Notes: generated by a model not told the origin, from the sequence alone. A stretch of DNA of 56,293 nt from Massilia sp. Leaf139 (GCF_001424165.1 NZ_LMOJ01000004.1:1-56293); one strand, 5' to 3'; counted from the stretch's first letter, positions 44,975 to 52,371 are shown. Program-made: numbers and translations.

Positions 44975-45181
44975 TTACGCGGCCTCCGGGACGTTCGACT
45001 CAGCCATGCGGCGTACCATCAGCTCGCTGACCTGGGTGTCGGTCATGTCGGTGCAATCCGTCCAGCTCGGCGCCTTGATGGCGATCTCGCTCACGTGGAA
45101 GTGGTCGGACTTGAACCCGCAGGGGCTGACCATGAAGCGGTGCTCATGGAGCTTGAGGGATGGTGTAGGGGTGGTGCGCAT
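44975..45181 (-). CDS. First gene of leftward early operon (68 aa)
   Basis: A 68-residue protein, MRTTPTPSLKLHEHRF start, with KSDHFHVSEIAIKAPSW in the middle and a helical tail. The ATG at 45181 has GGGAG 6-8 bases before it. It is the first gene after the predicted leftward promoter and operator (45234-45262), the place where lambda has its early regulatory gene N, but no N-like arginine-rich motif is present. Confidence 0.6.
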   Translation of the reverse strand: MRTTPTPSLKLHEHRFMVSPCGFKSDHFHVSEIAIKAPSWTDCTDMTDTQVSELMVRRMAESNVPEAA

Positions 45182-45233
45182 CTGCTCTCCCGGTTGTAGG
45201 GCCAACTGCTTGGGCCGCTTCTCGTTTCAACTA

Positions 45234-45262
45234 ACTACAACCACAGGTTACAGCAAGTTCAA
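45234..45262 (-). promoter_or_regulatory. Leftward early promoter with operator (pL/OL)
   Basis: On the minus strand, TTGAAC (45262-45257), a 17-base spacer, then TGTAGT (45239-45234). The 19-base operator CTACAACCACAGGTTACAG (plus strand, 45235-45253) fills the spacer and -10. It differs by one base from the complement of the operator at 47214-47232. A repressor bound here would block the leftward early genes. A second, weaker half-site AGTTGTAAC is at 45279-45287. Confidence 0.65.
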
Positions 45263-45294
45263 CCGTAGTGCAAATAAAAGTTGTAACTACCGGC

Positions 45295-45319
45295 GAAAAA
45301 AAGCCCCGGCATGCGGGGC
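45295..45319 (-). terminator. Terminator of the repressor-side operon
   Basis: On the minus strand, stem GCCCCG / CGGGGC with a short loop is followed by seven Ts. It ends the 45344 gene just before the leftward early promoter. Confidence 0.85.
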
Positions 45320-45343
45320 GTCTTTGCGGCAGAAAGTTTTGAT

Positions 45344-45568
45344 CTAGTCCGGCTGGCGCGTGTAGCGCTTGTTCGTAAGCACATCCTCGAAAACGTCGCC
45401 GCCAAGCGGATTGATGTGCCGGCCAGAGGAAGTTTGGTACTCGCGCGCGCCAGGGATCATCTTGGTTCCTGACAGAGCACGATGCGCGATCATCTTGGTG
45501 AGTTCGATGATTGTACAGGTGGAACCATCTTCGGCCACGGCGATGAAGCTATCTGTTTCTTCAAGCAT
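45344..45568 (-). CDS. Small phage protein, unknown (74 aa)
   Basis: A 74-residue protein with AAGGAG 9 bases before its ATG. The start MLEETDSFIAVAEDGST has a beta-strand look, and the tail reads GGDVFEDVLTNKRYTRQ. Unknown function. It lies between the lipoprotein gene and a terminator in the lysogenic transcript. Confidence 0.62.
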   Translation of the reverse strand: MLEETDSFIAVAEDGSTCTIIELTKMIAHRALSGTKMIPGAREYQTSSGRHINPLGGDVFEDVLTNKRYTRQPD

Positions 45569-45615
45569 GAGACTTTCTCCTTAGGTCGGCATATTGGCGT
45601 GCCGTTGCGCGTCCT

Positions 45616-45996
45616 TCAATCCGCAGCGAAAAAATTATCTACTTTGGCACCAAGGGAGTTGGCGGCCGCGACGAGTCGACGGGCATCCTCCAAGTCTTTC
45701 AGATGGAATATATAGTTCCCGCCACATACGCCCCACGTGGTTACCGCTAACGTCAACCTCGACTGTCGCAATGAGAAAGCTGCAAGGCGCAAGTCTGACA
45801 AAGGTATATTTACCTTCTCCGCACCGCATATCGCTTCTTTACGGACAAAGGGATTTTGAATCCATTCGCCATACCCGAGCTGTTGGAACGTCTTTACTGA
45901 CTCATCACGGCTGAGTTGCGGCAGTGCGGTAATATCTTGTGTTGCACATCCAGCTAAAGCCAAAATTAAGCAGAGTGAGAGAAAGGCGCGTTTCAT
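45616..45996 (-). CDS. Prophage-encoded lipoprotein
   Basis: A 126-residue protein with a lipoprotein signal peptide (MKRAFLSLCLILALAGC, lipobox LAGC, cysteine 17). The mature part contains QQLGYGEWIQNPFVRKEAICG and two further cysteines that could pair. It is clearly lower in GC than neighbouring genes. It sits downstream of the repressor in the lysogenic transcript, the usual place for genes that alter the host (superinfection exclusion, serum or phage resistance). The exact role is unknown. Confidence 0.72.
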   Translation of the reverse strand: MKRAFLSLCLILALAGCATQDITALPQLSRDESVKTFQQLGYGEWIQNPFVRKEAICGAEKVNIPLSDLRLAAFSLRQSRLTLAVTTWGVCGGNYIFHLKDLEDARRLVAAANSLGAKVDNFFAAD

Positions 45997-46034
45997 CGAT
46001 ACTCCAAATAGATAAGGCGATACGCCGTTCAGTA

Positions 46035-46460
46035 TTAAAGTTTTCCCGCAAGAGTGCGCCCAGCCTGATAAACCACCCGGCCAACGACACTCAATTGTCC
46101 ACTGCGAGTGTTCACCGGCTTAAAGTCGGAATTCACGTAGCTGAGATACCACTCTGCACCACGTTTCACCAGCTGCTGCACGCATGCCTCGCCGTTCCAA
46201 TTAACTGCATACACCTCCCGGCTTCGGATCGCCGTGTCGCCGGTGTCGATCACAATCCAGTCATCTTCGAATAACATCGGCTCCATGCCTCGATCGCGGA
46301 CACGAACCGCGAGCAACTGGCGCGAGTGTTGCGGCATCGCTGCCAACGCAGCGGCCGGCACCGACATGGTTCCACCTTCGGACATATCGGGCTCAGTTTC
46401 GAAGCCGGAGACGCCGGCACGCAAGCGAAGCTTTACGCGCTGCGCTGAGACTGCTGTCAT
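46035..46460 (-). CDS. S24/LexA-like protein without HTH or catalytic serine
   Basis: A 141-residue protein corresponding to the C-terminal dimerization/protease half of phage repressors. The position of the nucleophile serine (usual G-D-S-M-E-P) reads VRDRGMEPML, with G58 in place of serine, while K99 (QQLVKRG) is kept. The N-terminal 30 residues are too short for a DNA-binding domain. Its ATG overlaps the stop of the CI-like gene by 4 bases, so both are made together. It may bind the repressor's C-terminal domain and change its multimerization or cleavage, as an anti- or co-repressor; that is inferred. Confidence 0.75.
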   Translation of the reverse strand: MTAVSAQRVKLRLRAGVSGFETEPDMSEGGTMSVPAAALAAMPQHSRQLLAVRVRDRGMEPMLFEDDWIVIDTGDTAIRSREVYAVNWNGEACVQQLVKRGAEWYLSYVNSDFKPVNTRSGQLSVVGRVVYQAGRTLAGKL

Positions 46461-47146
46461 ACGCTCGGCCTGAATGCAGCTTTTGGAATATGCCCCAGCA
46501 CCAGGTGAAGTGCCTGAATATCCGAGCAGTCGATGATGATGTTCGGATGGTCTTTGTTCACCGATTCAAAGCAGCTTTGCCCATCTCGCATCCATAGCAG
46601 TCTCTTAATCATTCTGCGGCCGTCAGCCAGCTGGACAATAACCTCGTCGCTGGGAAGCACCTCGGCGCACGGGTCGACGCCAACAAACTCACCAGGCAAA
46701 TAACGCGGACTCATGCTTTCGCCGCGGACTCGCAGCGCATAAGCCTCAATACACGAGCTATACCAAAACATGTGACCTTCTGGACTCTCCAAGGGGGTGT
46801 CGTCAATATGGATGACGCCATCGGCGCCGGCCTGGACGCGGCCTGCGACCGGGATGAGGCGTGGAGTTGCCACGATCGATGGAGCTTCTTCAAGTTCCGC
46901 TGGGGCCCTGAGCGGGGAGAGCGGCTTATATGGGCCGCTGACCTCTAGGCCGAATTTCAGTTCCACTGGCGAGATGCCAAGAAATTCCGCTGCCAGCTCA
47001 AGATTCTTGCCTTTCGGCTCCGAGACCCCTGCAATCCACTTCTGCACCGCCTGCGGCGTGACGCCGACGAAACGCGCCAGTTCAGACTGGTTGCCGCCAT
47101 TCTTCGCAGCTAAAAATTTCTCGATCCGGTTTGCCATAGTTTCCAT
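46457..47146 (-). CDS. cI: CI-like repressor (HTH + S24 peptidase)
   Basis: A 229-residue repressor. The HTH is at about residues 19-45 (NQSELARFVGVTPQAVQKWIAG). A hinge and a cleavage-type Ala-Gly (A101-G102 or A107-G108) follow. The S24 domain has S144 (RVRGESMSPRYLPG) and K181 (RRMIKRLLW). It should bind the 19-base operators at 47156-47232 and 45235-45253, hold the lysogenic state and cleave itself upon RecA activation. A TAAGAT box ends 6 bases before the ATG at 47146 and there is no Shine-Dalgarno, so its message may be leaderless as for lambda pRM; an in-frame ATG at 47137 is an alternative start. Confidence 0.9.
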   Translation of the reverse strand: METMANRIEKFLAAKNGGNQSELARFVGVTPQAVQKWIAGVSEPKGKNLELAAEFLGISPVELKFGLEVSGPYKPLSPLRAPAELEEAPSIVATPRLIPVAGRVQAGADGVIHIDDTPLESPEGHMFWYSSCIEAYALRVRGESMSPRYLPGEFVGVDPCAEVLPSDEVIVQLADGRRMIKRLLWMRDGQSCFESVNKDHPNIIIDCSDIQALHLVLGHIPKAAFRPSV

Positions 47147-47155
47147 CCAGTCATC

Positions 47156-47232
47156 TTACAAGCGCAGGTTGTAATTCGCACTGCAATTTTGAGTTGTAGA
47201 AGAGATCGCTTTACTGTAACCTGCGGTTGTAG
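47156..47232. promoter_or_regulatory. Three-operator switch region (OR)
   Basis: Three 19-base sites with a common pattern lie between the divergent repressor and Cro-like genes: TTACAAGCGCAGGTTGTAA (47156-47174), CTGCAATTTTGAGTTGTAG (47181-47199, weaker) and CTGTAACCTGCGGTTGTAG (47214-47232). The first and third are imperfect palindromes with the half-site YTACAAsC. The same site occurs in the leftward promoter at 45235. The rightward promoter may use TTGAGT (47190) with TACTGT 17 bases downstream. Confidence 0.7.
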
Positions 47233-47252
47233 ACAACAACTTAGGCAGGATC

Positions 47253-47480
47253 ATGGAAACCGGAATCGCAAAAGCTATTCGCCTTGCAGGCAGTCAGACC
47301 GCTCTCGGCACCATGCTGGGCCTGACCCCGCAAGCTGTCCAAAAGTGGGCATCCCAAGGATTCGCCCCTGGCGACCGATGCCGCGAGGTTGAGGCCGCGC
47401 TCGGCGGCCAGGTGACTCGCTACGAGCTGAACCCAGCTGTCTTCGGAGACCCACCTGCAGTCGAAGCCCAGCCACAGTAA
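47253..47480 (+). CDS. YdaS/Cro-like regulator
   Basis: A 75-residue HTH protein (SQTALGTMLGLTPQAVQKWASQG) with the tail GGQVTRYELNPAVFG that is typical of YdaS-type Cro homologues. It is the first rightward gene and shares the TPQAVQKW recognition helix with the CI-like repressor, so both should read the same operators. Directly followed by a YdaT-like gene, as in the Rac prophage ydaST pair. Confidence 0.87.
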   Translation: METGIAKAIRLAGSQTALGTMLGLTPQAVQKWASQGFAPGDRCREVEAALGGQVTRYELNPAVFGDPPAVEAQPQ

Positions 47481-47500
47481 CAGTGCGTTAAGGAAATAGC

Positions 47501-48097
47501 ATGCGGAGCAATCCACACAACCCAACGAAGACCCGGATCGCCATGTACCGCGAGTGCGTGGAGGAATGGCGCAAGCGCGAAGGCTGGAGCCGCGAGACCG
47601 TCTGCCAGATGATCGTCGAGGCCCACGAGAGCATTGGCGGCCCGGCCACGACCGACATCCGCTTCGAGCCGCCGACCACCGACGCGTACGAGCGCCAGAA
47701 GGTGAACGCCGAGCGGATCTTCCGCTGGCTGGACGACGTTAGCAAGGACAGGAACCTGTTGCCGGCGAACTTCGAAGCCTCGATCGAAGCTGCCTTCCCG
47801 ATCGACATCTACCTGAAGTTCGAGAACATGCGCTTGGCGCGCCGCGGCGTCGAGCTGCGCCTGGTTGAGGCCGAGCCGCGGCCAGCTCTGGACGTCACCC
47901 CGCACGTACGCAGCATGGTCAAGGAAGACGCCGAGGCAATCAGCTCGCTGCTGAGCCTCGGGCCCGACTCGACCGTCGAGCAGCTGAAGGCCGCATGCCG
48001 CGAGCTGCAGGACGCTGAGGACTCGGCCGCCGGCGCCAAGCGTGACATCCAGTGCGAGATCGCGCGTCGCAGCGCCGAGCCGAAGGCGGTTGTATGA
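47501..48097 (+). CDS. YdaT-like protein (CII-like/toxin family)
   Basis: A 198-residue protein. The N-terminal half contains EEWRKREGWSRETVCQMIVEAHE and ERIFRWLDDVSKDRNLLPANF, the signature of YdaT proteins; these were first described as toxins and later as transcription regulators in lambdoid phages. The second half is an acidic helical part. The first ATG at 47501 has AAGGAAAT before it. It ends in an ATGA overlap with the adenine methylase. Confidence 0.78.
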   Translation: MRSNPHNPTKTRIAMYRECVEEWRKREGWSRETVCQMIVEAHESIGGPATTDIRFEPPTTDAYERQKVNAERIFRWLDDVSKDRNLLPANFEASIEAAFPIDIYLKFENMRLARRGVELRLVEAEPRPALDVTPHVRSMVKEDAEAISSLLSLGPDSTVEQLKAACRELQDAEDSAAGAKRDIQCEIARRSAEPKAVV

Positions 48098-48966
48098 CGA
48101 CCACGATTGACGTCGCGCCAACGCGCCCGGTGCTGCGGTACCACGGAGGCAAGTTCCGCCTGGCGCCGTGGGTAATCAAACACTTTCCCCCTCACCGTTG
48201 CTACGTCGAACCCTTCGGCGGCGCGGCCGGCGTCCTGGTGCAGAAGGAACGCGCCTATGCCGAGGTCTATAACGACCTCGACGGCGACATCGTGAACGTC
48301 TTCCGCGTGCTGCGTGACGCTGGCCAATGCGATCGCCTGATCCAGCTGCTGCTGCTCACGCCATACGCTCGCGACGAATTCGACGCTGCGTACGAGCCGA
48401 CGGACGACCCGATCGAGCGCGCGCGCCGCACACTGGTGCGCGCCGAGATGGGTTTCGGCTCCGCCGGAGCAACGAAGGGCACGACTGGGTTCCGCATCGA
48501 TACCAGGCGTAAGCATGGCACCGCGCAGCAGCTATGGGCGCGCTTCCCTGAATCGCTCGCTCGAGTATGCGCGCGTCTGTCCGGCGTCATGATCGAGAAC
48601 CGGCCGGCCTTGGGCATCATCGAGCAACATGACGCCGAGGACACGCTGTTCTACGTCGACCCGCCGTACGTCATGGACACCCGTAATGTCGGCGCGAAGC
48701 ACGGCCGATACTACGACTACGAGATGAAGGATGCCGATCACGTCCAGCTGCTCGAAAAGCTGCTTGCCGTGAAGGGCATGGTCGTGCTAAGCGGCTACTC
48801 GAGCGCCATGTATCTCGGCGCCCTGCAGGGCTGGGCCATGGCCAGTACGGAAGCACGGATCTCGGCCGCCCGTGGCACAGCGATGCGTACCGAATGCCTG
48901 TGGCTAAATCCCGCCGCATCACGTGCGCTCGATCGCACCGGTCTATTTGCCGAGGTGATGCTGTGA
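48094..48966 (+). CDS. DNA adenine methylase (Dam-like)
   Basis: A 290-residue N6-adenine methyltransferase of the alpha (Dam/D12) group. The substrate-binding motif is RYHGGKFRLAPWVIKHFP, motif I is VEPFGGAAGVL, and the catalytic DPPY is in YVDPPYVMDTR. The recognition site is not evident by eye. The start overlaps the previous stop (ATGA) and the end overlaps the next start (GTGA). Confidence 0.9.
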   Translation: MTTTIDVAPTRPVLRYHGGKFRLAPWVIKHFPPHRCYVEPFGGAAGVLVQKERAYAEVYNDLDGDIVNVFRVLRDAGQCDRLIQLLLLTPYARDEFDAAYEPTDDPIERARRTLVRAEMGFGSAGATKGTTGFRIDTRRKHGTAQQLWARFPESLARVCARLSGVMIENRPALGIIEQHDAEDTLFYVDPPYVMDTRNVGAKHGRYYDYEMKDADHVQLLEKLLAVKGMVVLSGYSSAMYLGALQGWAMASTEARISAARGTAMRTECLWLNPAASRALDRTGLFAEVML

Positions 48967-49823
48967 ACTTCTACAAGCGCCACATCGGCGACTACATCAA
49001 GAAAGCCGGCCACCTGACGCTGCTCGAGCACGGCATCTACGCGCGCCTGATGGACGTCTACTACACACGCGAGGCCGGCATCCCTGCGGACAAGGCCGCG
49101 CGTCTCATCGGCGCCAGGTCAAAGGACGAGCAGCAGGCGCTGGCCAACGTGCTCGACGAGTTCTTCACGCTGGTCGACGGCCTGTGGACGCAGAACCGCT
49201 GCGAAGAGGAAATCGAGGCAGCAAACGCACAAGCGGATGCGAACCGAACCAACGGGAAAAAGGGCGGAAGGCCGAAACGGAAGGAAACCGATCCTAAACC
49301 CACTGGAAACCCATTGGGTTTTGATCCGGTTAGCGAAAATAACCTTAGCCAGACACCAGACACCAGACTCCAGACTCCAGACCTTACACACCGCGCCTCT
49401 ACTCAACCGGAGTTGGGCGCGGGGGAAGGGCAGGAACCAACCCCCGTTGGCGCCCTCAGCATCGCGATGCGCGGCTTCGGGATCATGTCGAACCCGGGAG
49501 ATCCTCGCCTGATGGCCATTGCAGCGCAGGGCGTTACGCCGGAGACCGTCAAGGCCGCATGCGAGCAGGCCAAGCGCTCGAAGCCGAACGAACCTATTGG
49601 CCCGGCCTACGTGTTCGCCATCTTGGAACGCTGGGCGAAGGAGGCCTCCGACCTGAACGCCGCCGGCGCCACGCGGCCAGCAGCACCTGGCACCCCACCG
49701 GCGCCGATCCCGATCCGCAAGCCCCAGGGCATGGATCCGAAGGGAACCGACGAGAGCTACGAGGAGTACCAGGCCCGTATCGACGCCGCCGAGCTCGCCC
49801 GACGCAAAGGCAACGGCGCATGA
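48963..49823 (+). CDS. DUF1376 (YdaU-like) replication protein
   Basis: A 286-residue protein with the DUF1376 opening NFYKRHIGDYIKKAGHL and LLEHGIYARLMDVYYTREAGIP. A linker with GKKGGRPKRKE follows, then a C-terminal helical part (PETVKAACEQAKRSKPNEPIGPAYVFAILERWAKEA) similar to DnaT/helicase-loader ends. Starts with GTG in a GTGA overlap. In lambdoid prophages this gene sits in the replication slot, so an initiator or loader role is likely. The phage origin could lie in the linker DNA (49230-49480), where base composition changes, but I see no clear iterons. Confidence 0.82.
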   Translation: MNFYKRHIGDYIKKAGHLTLLEHGIYARLMDVYYTREAGIPADKAARLIGARSKDEQQALANVLDEFFTLVDGLWTQNRCEEEIEAANAQADANRTNGKKGGRPKRKETDPKPTGNPLGFDPVSENNLSQTPDTRLQTPDLTHRASTQPELGAGEGQEPTPVGALSIAMRGFGIMSNPGDPRLMAIAAQGVTPETVKAACEQAKRSKPNEPIGPAYVFAILERWAKEASDLNAAGATRPAAPGTPPAPIPIRKPQGMDPKGTDESYEEYQARIDAAELARRKGNGA

Positions 49824-50107
49824 ACCGCGACCACCAGCCATGCGGCAAGTGCAACCGCTTCCCGCCAGCCGCCTCGGCGAAGGAAGAGGCGCAAGAGCGC
49901 ACAGGCCACTGCAGCGGCTGGGAGAAGCCAGTGCTGTCGACCAACGTCGAACAGCCCTGCGTGCTCTTCCTCGAGCGCGGCACCTGGGCGACCAGGCAGC
50001 GCGAGAAGGCCGTAAGCCGCGACCAGTTCCCGCGCGATCGGAAAGCACCAGCACAACCAGCCCGGCCAGCCCGGGCAACCACAACGACAGGAGAAACTGC
50101 ACGATGA
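49820..50107 (+). CDS. Zinc-ribbon-like phage protein (95 aa)
   Basis: A 95-residue protein with four cysteines (PCGKCNRF, GHCSGW, QPCVLF), a likely zinc site, and the FLERGTWATR motif known from small phage proteins beside RusA genes. The start overlaps the previous stop (ATGA). Unknown function. Confidence 0.7.
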   Translation: MNRDHQPCGKCNRFPPAASAKEEAQERTGHCSGWEKPVLSTNVEQPCVLFLERGTWATRQREKAVSRDQFPRDRKAPAQPARPARATTTTGETAR

Positions 50108-50532
50108 TCGCATTCACCATTCCCGGCCAGCCAGTGGCCAAAGGCCGCCCGAAGTTCGCCCGCCGCGGTGCGCACGTTGTCGCGTACACGCCGGCCAAGA
50201 CGGCCAGCTACGAAAACCTGGTCAAGCTGGCCGCGACCACTGCCATGTCTGGCAAGCTGCCGAGCACGAAGCCGGTGGCCCTGTCGCTGGTGCTCAACCT
50301 GCAGGTGCCGGCCAGCTGGTCGAACAAGCGCCGCGCGGCCGCCATCGCCGGGACGATCTGCGCCACGAAGAAGCCCGACGCCGACAACGTGCTCAAGGGG
50401 ATCAAGGACGGCTGCAACGGCATCGTGTGGGGCGACGATGCCCAGGTGGTGCGGATGACGATCGAGAAGCGTTATAGCGAGACGCCGAGCGCAATCGTCG
50501 AGGTGGTCGAGGTGCTGGGAGAAGCAGCATGA
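50104..50532 (+). CDS. rusA: RusA Holliday-junction resolvase
   Basis: A 142-residue RusA-type endonuclease that cuts four-way junctions. Typical parts are FTIPGQPVAKGRPKFAR at the start and the metal-binding aspartates in KKPDADNVLKGIKDGCNGIVWGDDAQV. The start overlaps the previous stop and the end overlaps the next start, both ATGA. Confidence 0.93.
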   Translation: MIAFTIPGQPVAKGRPKFARRGAHVVAYTPAKTASYENLVKLAATTAMSGKLPSTKPVALSLVLNLQVPASWSNKRRAAAIAGTICATKKPDADNVLKGIKDGCNGIVWGDDAQVVRMTIEKRYSETPSAIVEVVEVLGEAA

Positions 50533-50636
50533 CCGCCGTCGCCGTCTGGATCGCATGCTCACCCCTGGTCGGGGCCGTGATCGGGCGCTTCATCGGCGCC
50601 GGCATGGTCGACCGCGCGCGGAAAGGAAAACCTTGA
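50529..50636 (+). CDS. Small single-helix membrane peptide (35 aa)
   Basis: A 35-residue peptide with one hydrophobic helix (AVAVWIACSPLVGAVIGRFIGAG) and a basic tail. The ATG overlaps the RusA stop and its own stop overlaps the TTG start of the next gene. The double coupling makes it credible despite its size. Confidence 0.5.
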   Translation: MTAVAVWIACSPLVGAVIGRFIGAGMVDRARKGKP

Positions 50637-51019
50637 CCGATTACGAACGCCGCGACATCGGCTCGCGCCTGGAGAATTGGGCGCGAGTCTACCGGGACAC
50701 CTACCGCATCGGGATCAGCGCGACGGGAGCTTTCTGCGACCAGCTGCGCCGCGAGGCACTGGGCGAAATCGGATCACCCGAGCGGAGGGCCCTCGACGAC
50801 GCTGACGCCGAAGTAATCGAACTCGCGATGCGTACCCTCGAAACGAAGCACCGGATGATGATCTGGTGGTGCTACATCAAGCAGGCGCATCCGGGTGAGG
50901 TCTGCCGCAGCCTCAGCATTGCCCACCGACCCGTTACCGTTTTCACCACCGCCTTCCGGGCCGCGCAGCTCGCCGTCGAGAAAGCAGCAGAGCCGCGCAA
51001 CACTTTCCATGATGCCTAA
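50633..51019 (+). CDS. Putative late antiterminator (Q-like)
   Basis: A 128-residue protein starting at TTG (TTGA overlap with the previous stop, AAAGGA 6 bases upstream). It opens with DYERRDIGSRLENWARVYRD and has ETKHRMMIWWCYIKQ and a CRSLSIAHRPVTVF part. This layout (a W-R-rich start and an HTH-like C-terminal half) recalls phage Q-type antiterminators. The position gives the stronger evidence: a near-consensus promoter begins 10 bases after its stop and a terminator stands about 80 bases downstream of that. Confidence 0.6.
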   Translation: MTDYERRDIGSRLENWARVYRDTYRIGISATGAFCDQLRREALGEIGSPERRALDDADAEVIELAMRTLETKHRMMIWWCYIKQAHPGEVCRSLSIAHRPVTVFTTAFRAAQLAVEKAAEPRNTFHDA

Positions 51020-51029
51020 TCGAAAGTTC

Positions 51030-51058
51030 TTGACAGCAGGAAAACTCAGCAGTAAATT
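51030..51058 (+). promoter_or_regulatory. Late promoter (pR'-like)
   Basis: TTGACA at 51030-51035, a spacer of exactly 17 bases, and TAAATT at 51053-51058. The -35 is perfect. The start would be near 51065, giving a leader of about 110 nt before the terminator at 51142-51174. Confidence 0.72.
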
Positions 51059-51141
51059 CCATCCGACAATTTATTTCCATCTCTCAAGATGCGTATCCGG
51101 TTGCCTGATGGCAGCCGGAGTCACGTCTGAGGGAATCCAAG

Positions 51142-51174
51142 AGCCCCGCGATCAGCAATGACGCGGGGCTTTTT
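51142..51174 (+). terminator. Early stop of the late transcript (tR'-like)
   Basis: Stem AGCCCCGCG / CGCGGGGCT with an 11-base loop and five Ts. It lies between the late promoter and the first late gene, so late genes need read-through. Confidence 0.88.
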
Positions 51175-51197
51175 GCTTTCCACCACCAGGAGAAAAC

Positions 51198-51464
51198 ATG
51201 CTCGGATCAATCGGCCGCCGGATCGCCTTCGCTGCCGCAGCGGTTCTCGCCTCGTGCACTGGCATTGCGCCCGCCACAGCGGCCCAGACGAGGATCGCGC
51301 ACGCGCCAGCCGAATCGGGCACCCCACGCGGGTTGTTCAACAGCTGGCCGATCAGCTCGCCAGCACGCTACGGCCGAAAGGGCGCCGGTATCTCGATGGC
51401 CCAGCAGCAGCGCGCCGCGGCGAAGAAGCGCTGCATCGCGCGCAACCGCCGGCACTACCGATAA
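51198..51464 (+). CDS. Small exported phage protein (88 aa)
   Basis: An 88-residue protein with a signal peptide (MLGSIGRRIAFAAAAVLASC-TGIAPATAAQ) and a basic, arginine-rich tail. AGGAG lies 5 bases before the ATG. A cysteine near residue 20 does not form a good lipobox. It is the first late gene after the terminator, where lysis-related genes often start, but no holin or endolysin feature is visible. Confidence 0.65.
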   Translation: MLGSIGRRIAFAAAAVLASCTGIAPATAAQTRIAHAPAESGTPRGLFNSWPISSPARYGRKGAGISMAQQQRAAAKKRCIARNRRHYR

Positions 51465-51655
51465 CCGAGGCCCAGCCTCTGACCAGCCGGGAACAGCAGC
51501 GGCACCACACGACGGGCATCTGGTAGTAGGTCGGCGCGAAGATCAGGCGCGACCGGTTGAACCCAGTCGCCCGCCGTGTGGTCAAGCGCTGATCGCGTGA
51601 GGCCCTCGTGGCCGCCACAAGATGTCTCCAGGGCTGTCTCAGCAGCAGCCCCTTC

Positions 51656-51680
51656 GCCCGGCCAAGCGCCGGGCTTTTTT
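51656..51680 (+). terminator. Intrinsic terminator in late region
   Basis: Stem GCCCGGC / GCCGGGC with a 5-base loop and six Ts. Upstream, 51465-51655 holds no supported gene but has a long inverted repeat (51505-51516 with 51570-51581). Confidence 0.85.
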
Positions 51681-51695
51681 ATTCCTGAGGTGCGT

Positions 51696-51905
51696 ATGAA
51701 GAAGGTTGCGATCAAGGCTTCGTCCCTGCCAACACGTTCGCCTGTCGGGCCCGGCCTGCTGCTGTGGCTGTTCCTCGAGCATATCCAGGCACCCGGTTGG
51801 GCGTACGGCGTTTTGTGGGCTGTAATCGCTCTCGCCGCAATCGCCTGGATCCACTGCTTCTGCACCACCACGGAACGCGACGTACCCGGCTTCGGCGAGA
51901 AGTAG
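51696..51905 (+). CDS. Small phage membrane protein (69 aa)
   Basis: A 69-residue protein with a hydrophobic region of about 35 residues (GPGLLLWLFLEHI, then WAYGVLWAVIALAAIAWI), enough for one long or two short helices, and a polar C-terminus. GAGGT lies before the ATG. Could be holin-like by size and place, but that is only a guess. Confidence 0.6.
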   Translation: MKKVAIKASSLPTRSPVGPGLLLWLFLEHIQAPGWAYGVLWAVIALAAIAWIHCFCTTTERDVPGFGEK

Positions 51906-51907
51906 CC

Positions 51908-52048
51908 ATGGACTTCGACACCTGGTACCGCCACCGGATCCGCGTCGCACATGCGAAATTCATGGAGCGCACGTCGTACAGCCTACGGTGCGATTGGCCC
52001 GTATTTTCGCCCGAAGGTATTGCAGGCTTCTGCTCGCGGCCGAGCTGA
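51908..52048 (+). CDS. Small phage protein (46 aa) coupled to HNH gene
   Basis: A 46-residue protein, MDFDTWYRHRIRVAHAKF start, beginning 3 bases after the previous stop. Its TGA overlaps the ATG of the HNH gene (TGATG). No family is recognised. Confidence 0.45.
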   Translation: MDFDTWYRHRIRVAHAKFMERTSYSLRCDWPVFSPEGIAGFCSRPS

Positions 52049-52371
52049 TGGTCTGGGGCACGAAGAGCCGACACGAGCGGGGCTACGGCACAGCGTGGGT
52101 CAAGCTGCGCACCAGAATCATGGAGCGCGACTGCGGCCTGTGCCAGGTGTGCAAGAAGGACGGGCGCGTGACCGTTGCATACGCGGTCGACCACATCGTC
52201 AGCAAGGCCAACGCCGCGCGCCTCAGGTGGACGTCGGAGCAGGTCGACCACCCGAGCAACTTGCAGGCAATCTGCCGGCCGTGCCATGACGTGAAGACCC
52301 AAGAAGAGCAGGGGAAGGCGAAGAACAAGCCCGTGCGCATCGGTATCGACGGCTTTCCGATCGAAGGGTAG
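52048..52371 (+). CDS. HNH endonuclease
   Basis: A 107-residue HNH nuclease. The zinc knuckle cysteines are CGLCQVC and CRPC, and the HNH core is AVDHIVSKANAARL with the N in HPSNLQAICRPCHDVKTQEE. The start KSRHERGYGTAWVKLRTRIMERD is typical for the HNH proteins that stand just before terminase genes and take part in cos-site DNA packaging. ATG at 52048 is chosen because of the TGATG coupling; a further in-frame start lies 60 bases upstream. Confidence 0.85.
   Translation: MVWGTKSRHERGYGTAWVKLRTRIMERDCGLCQVCKKDGRVTVAYAVDHIVSKANAARLRWTSEQVDHPSNLQAICRPCHDVKTQEEQGKAKNKPVRIGIDGFPIEG

Noticed and set aside
44975..45181. Lambda N-like antiterminator as first leftward gene
   Set aside because: The place is right but the protein lacks an arginine-rich RNA-binding start, and no boxB-like hairpin was found nearby.
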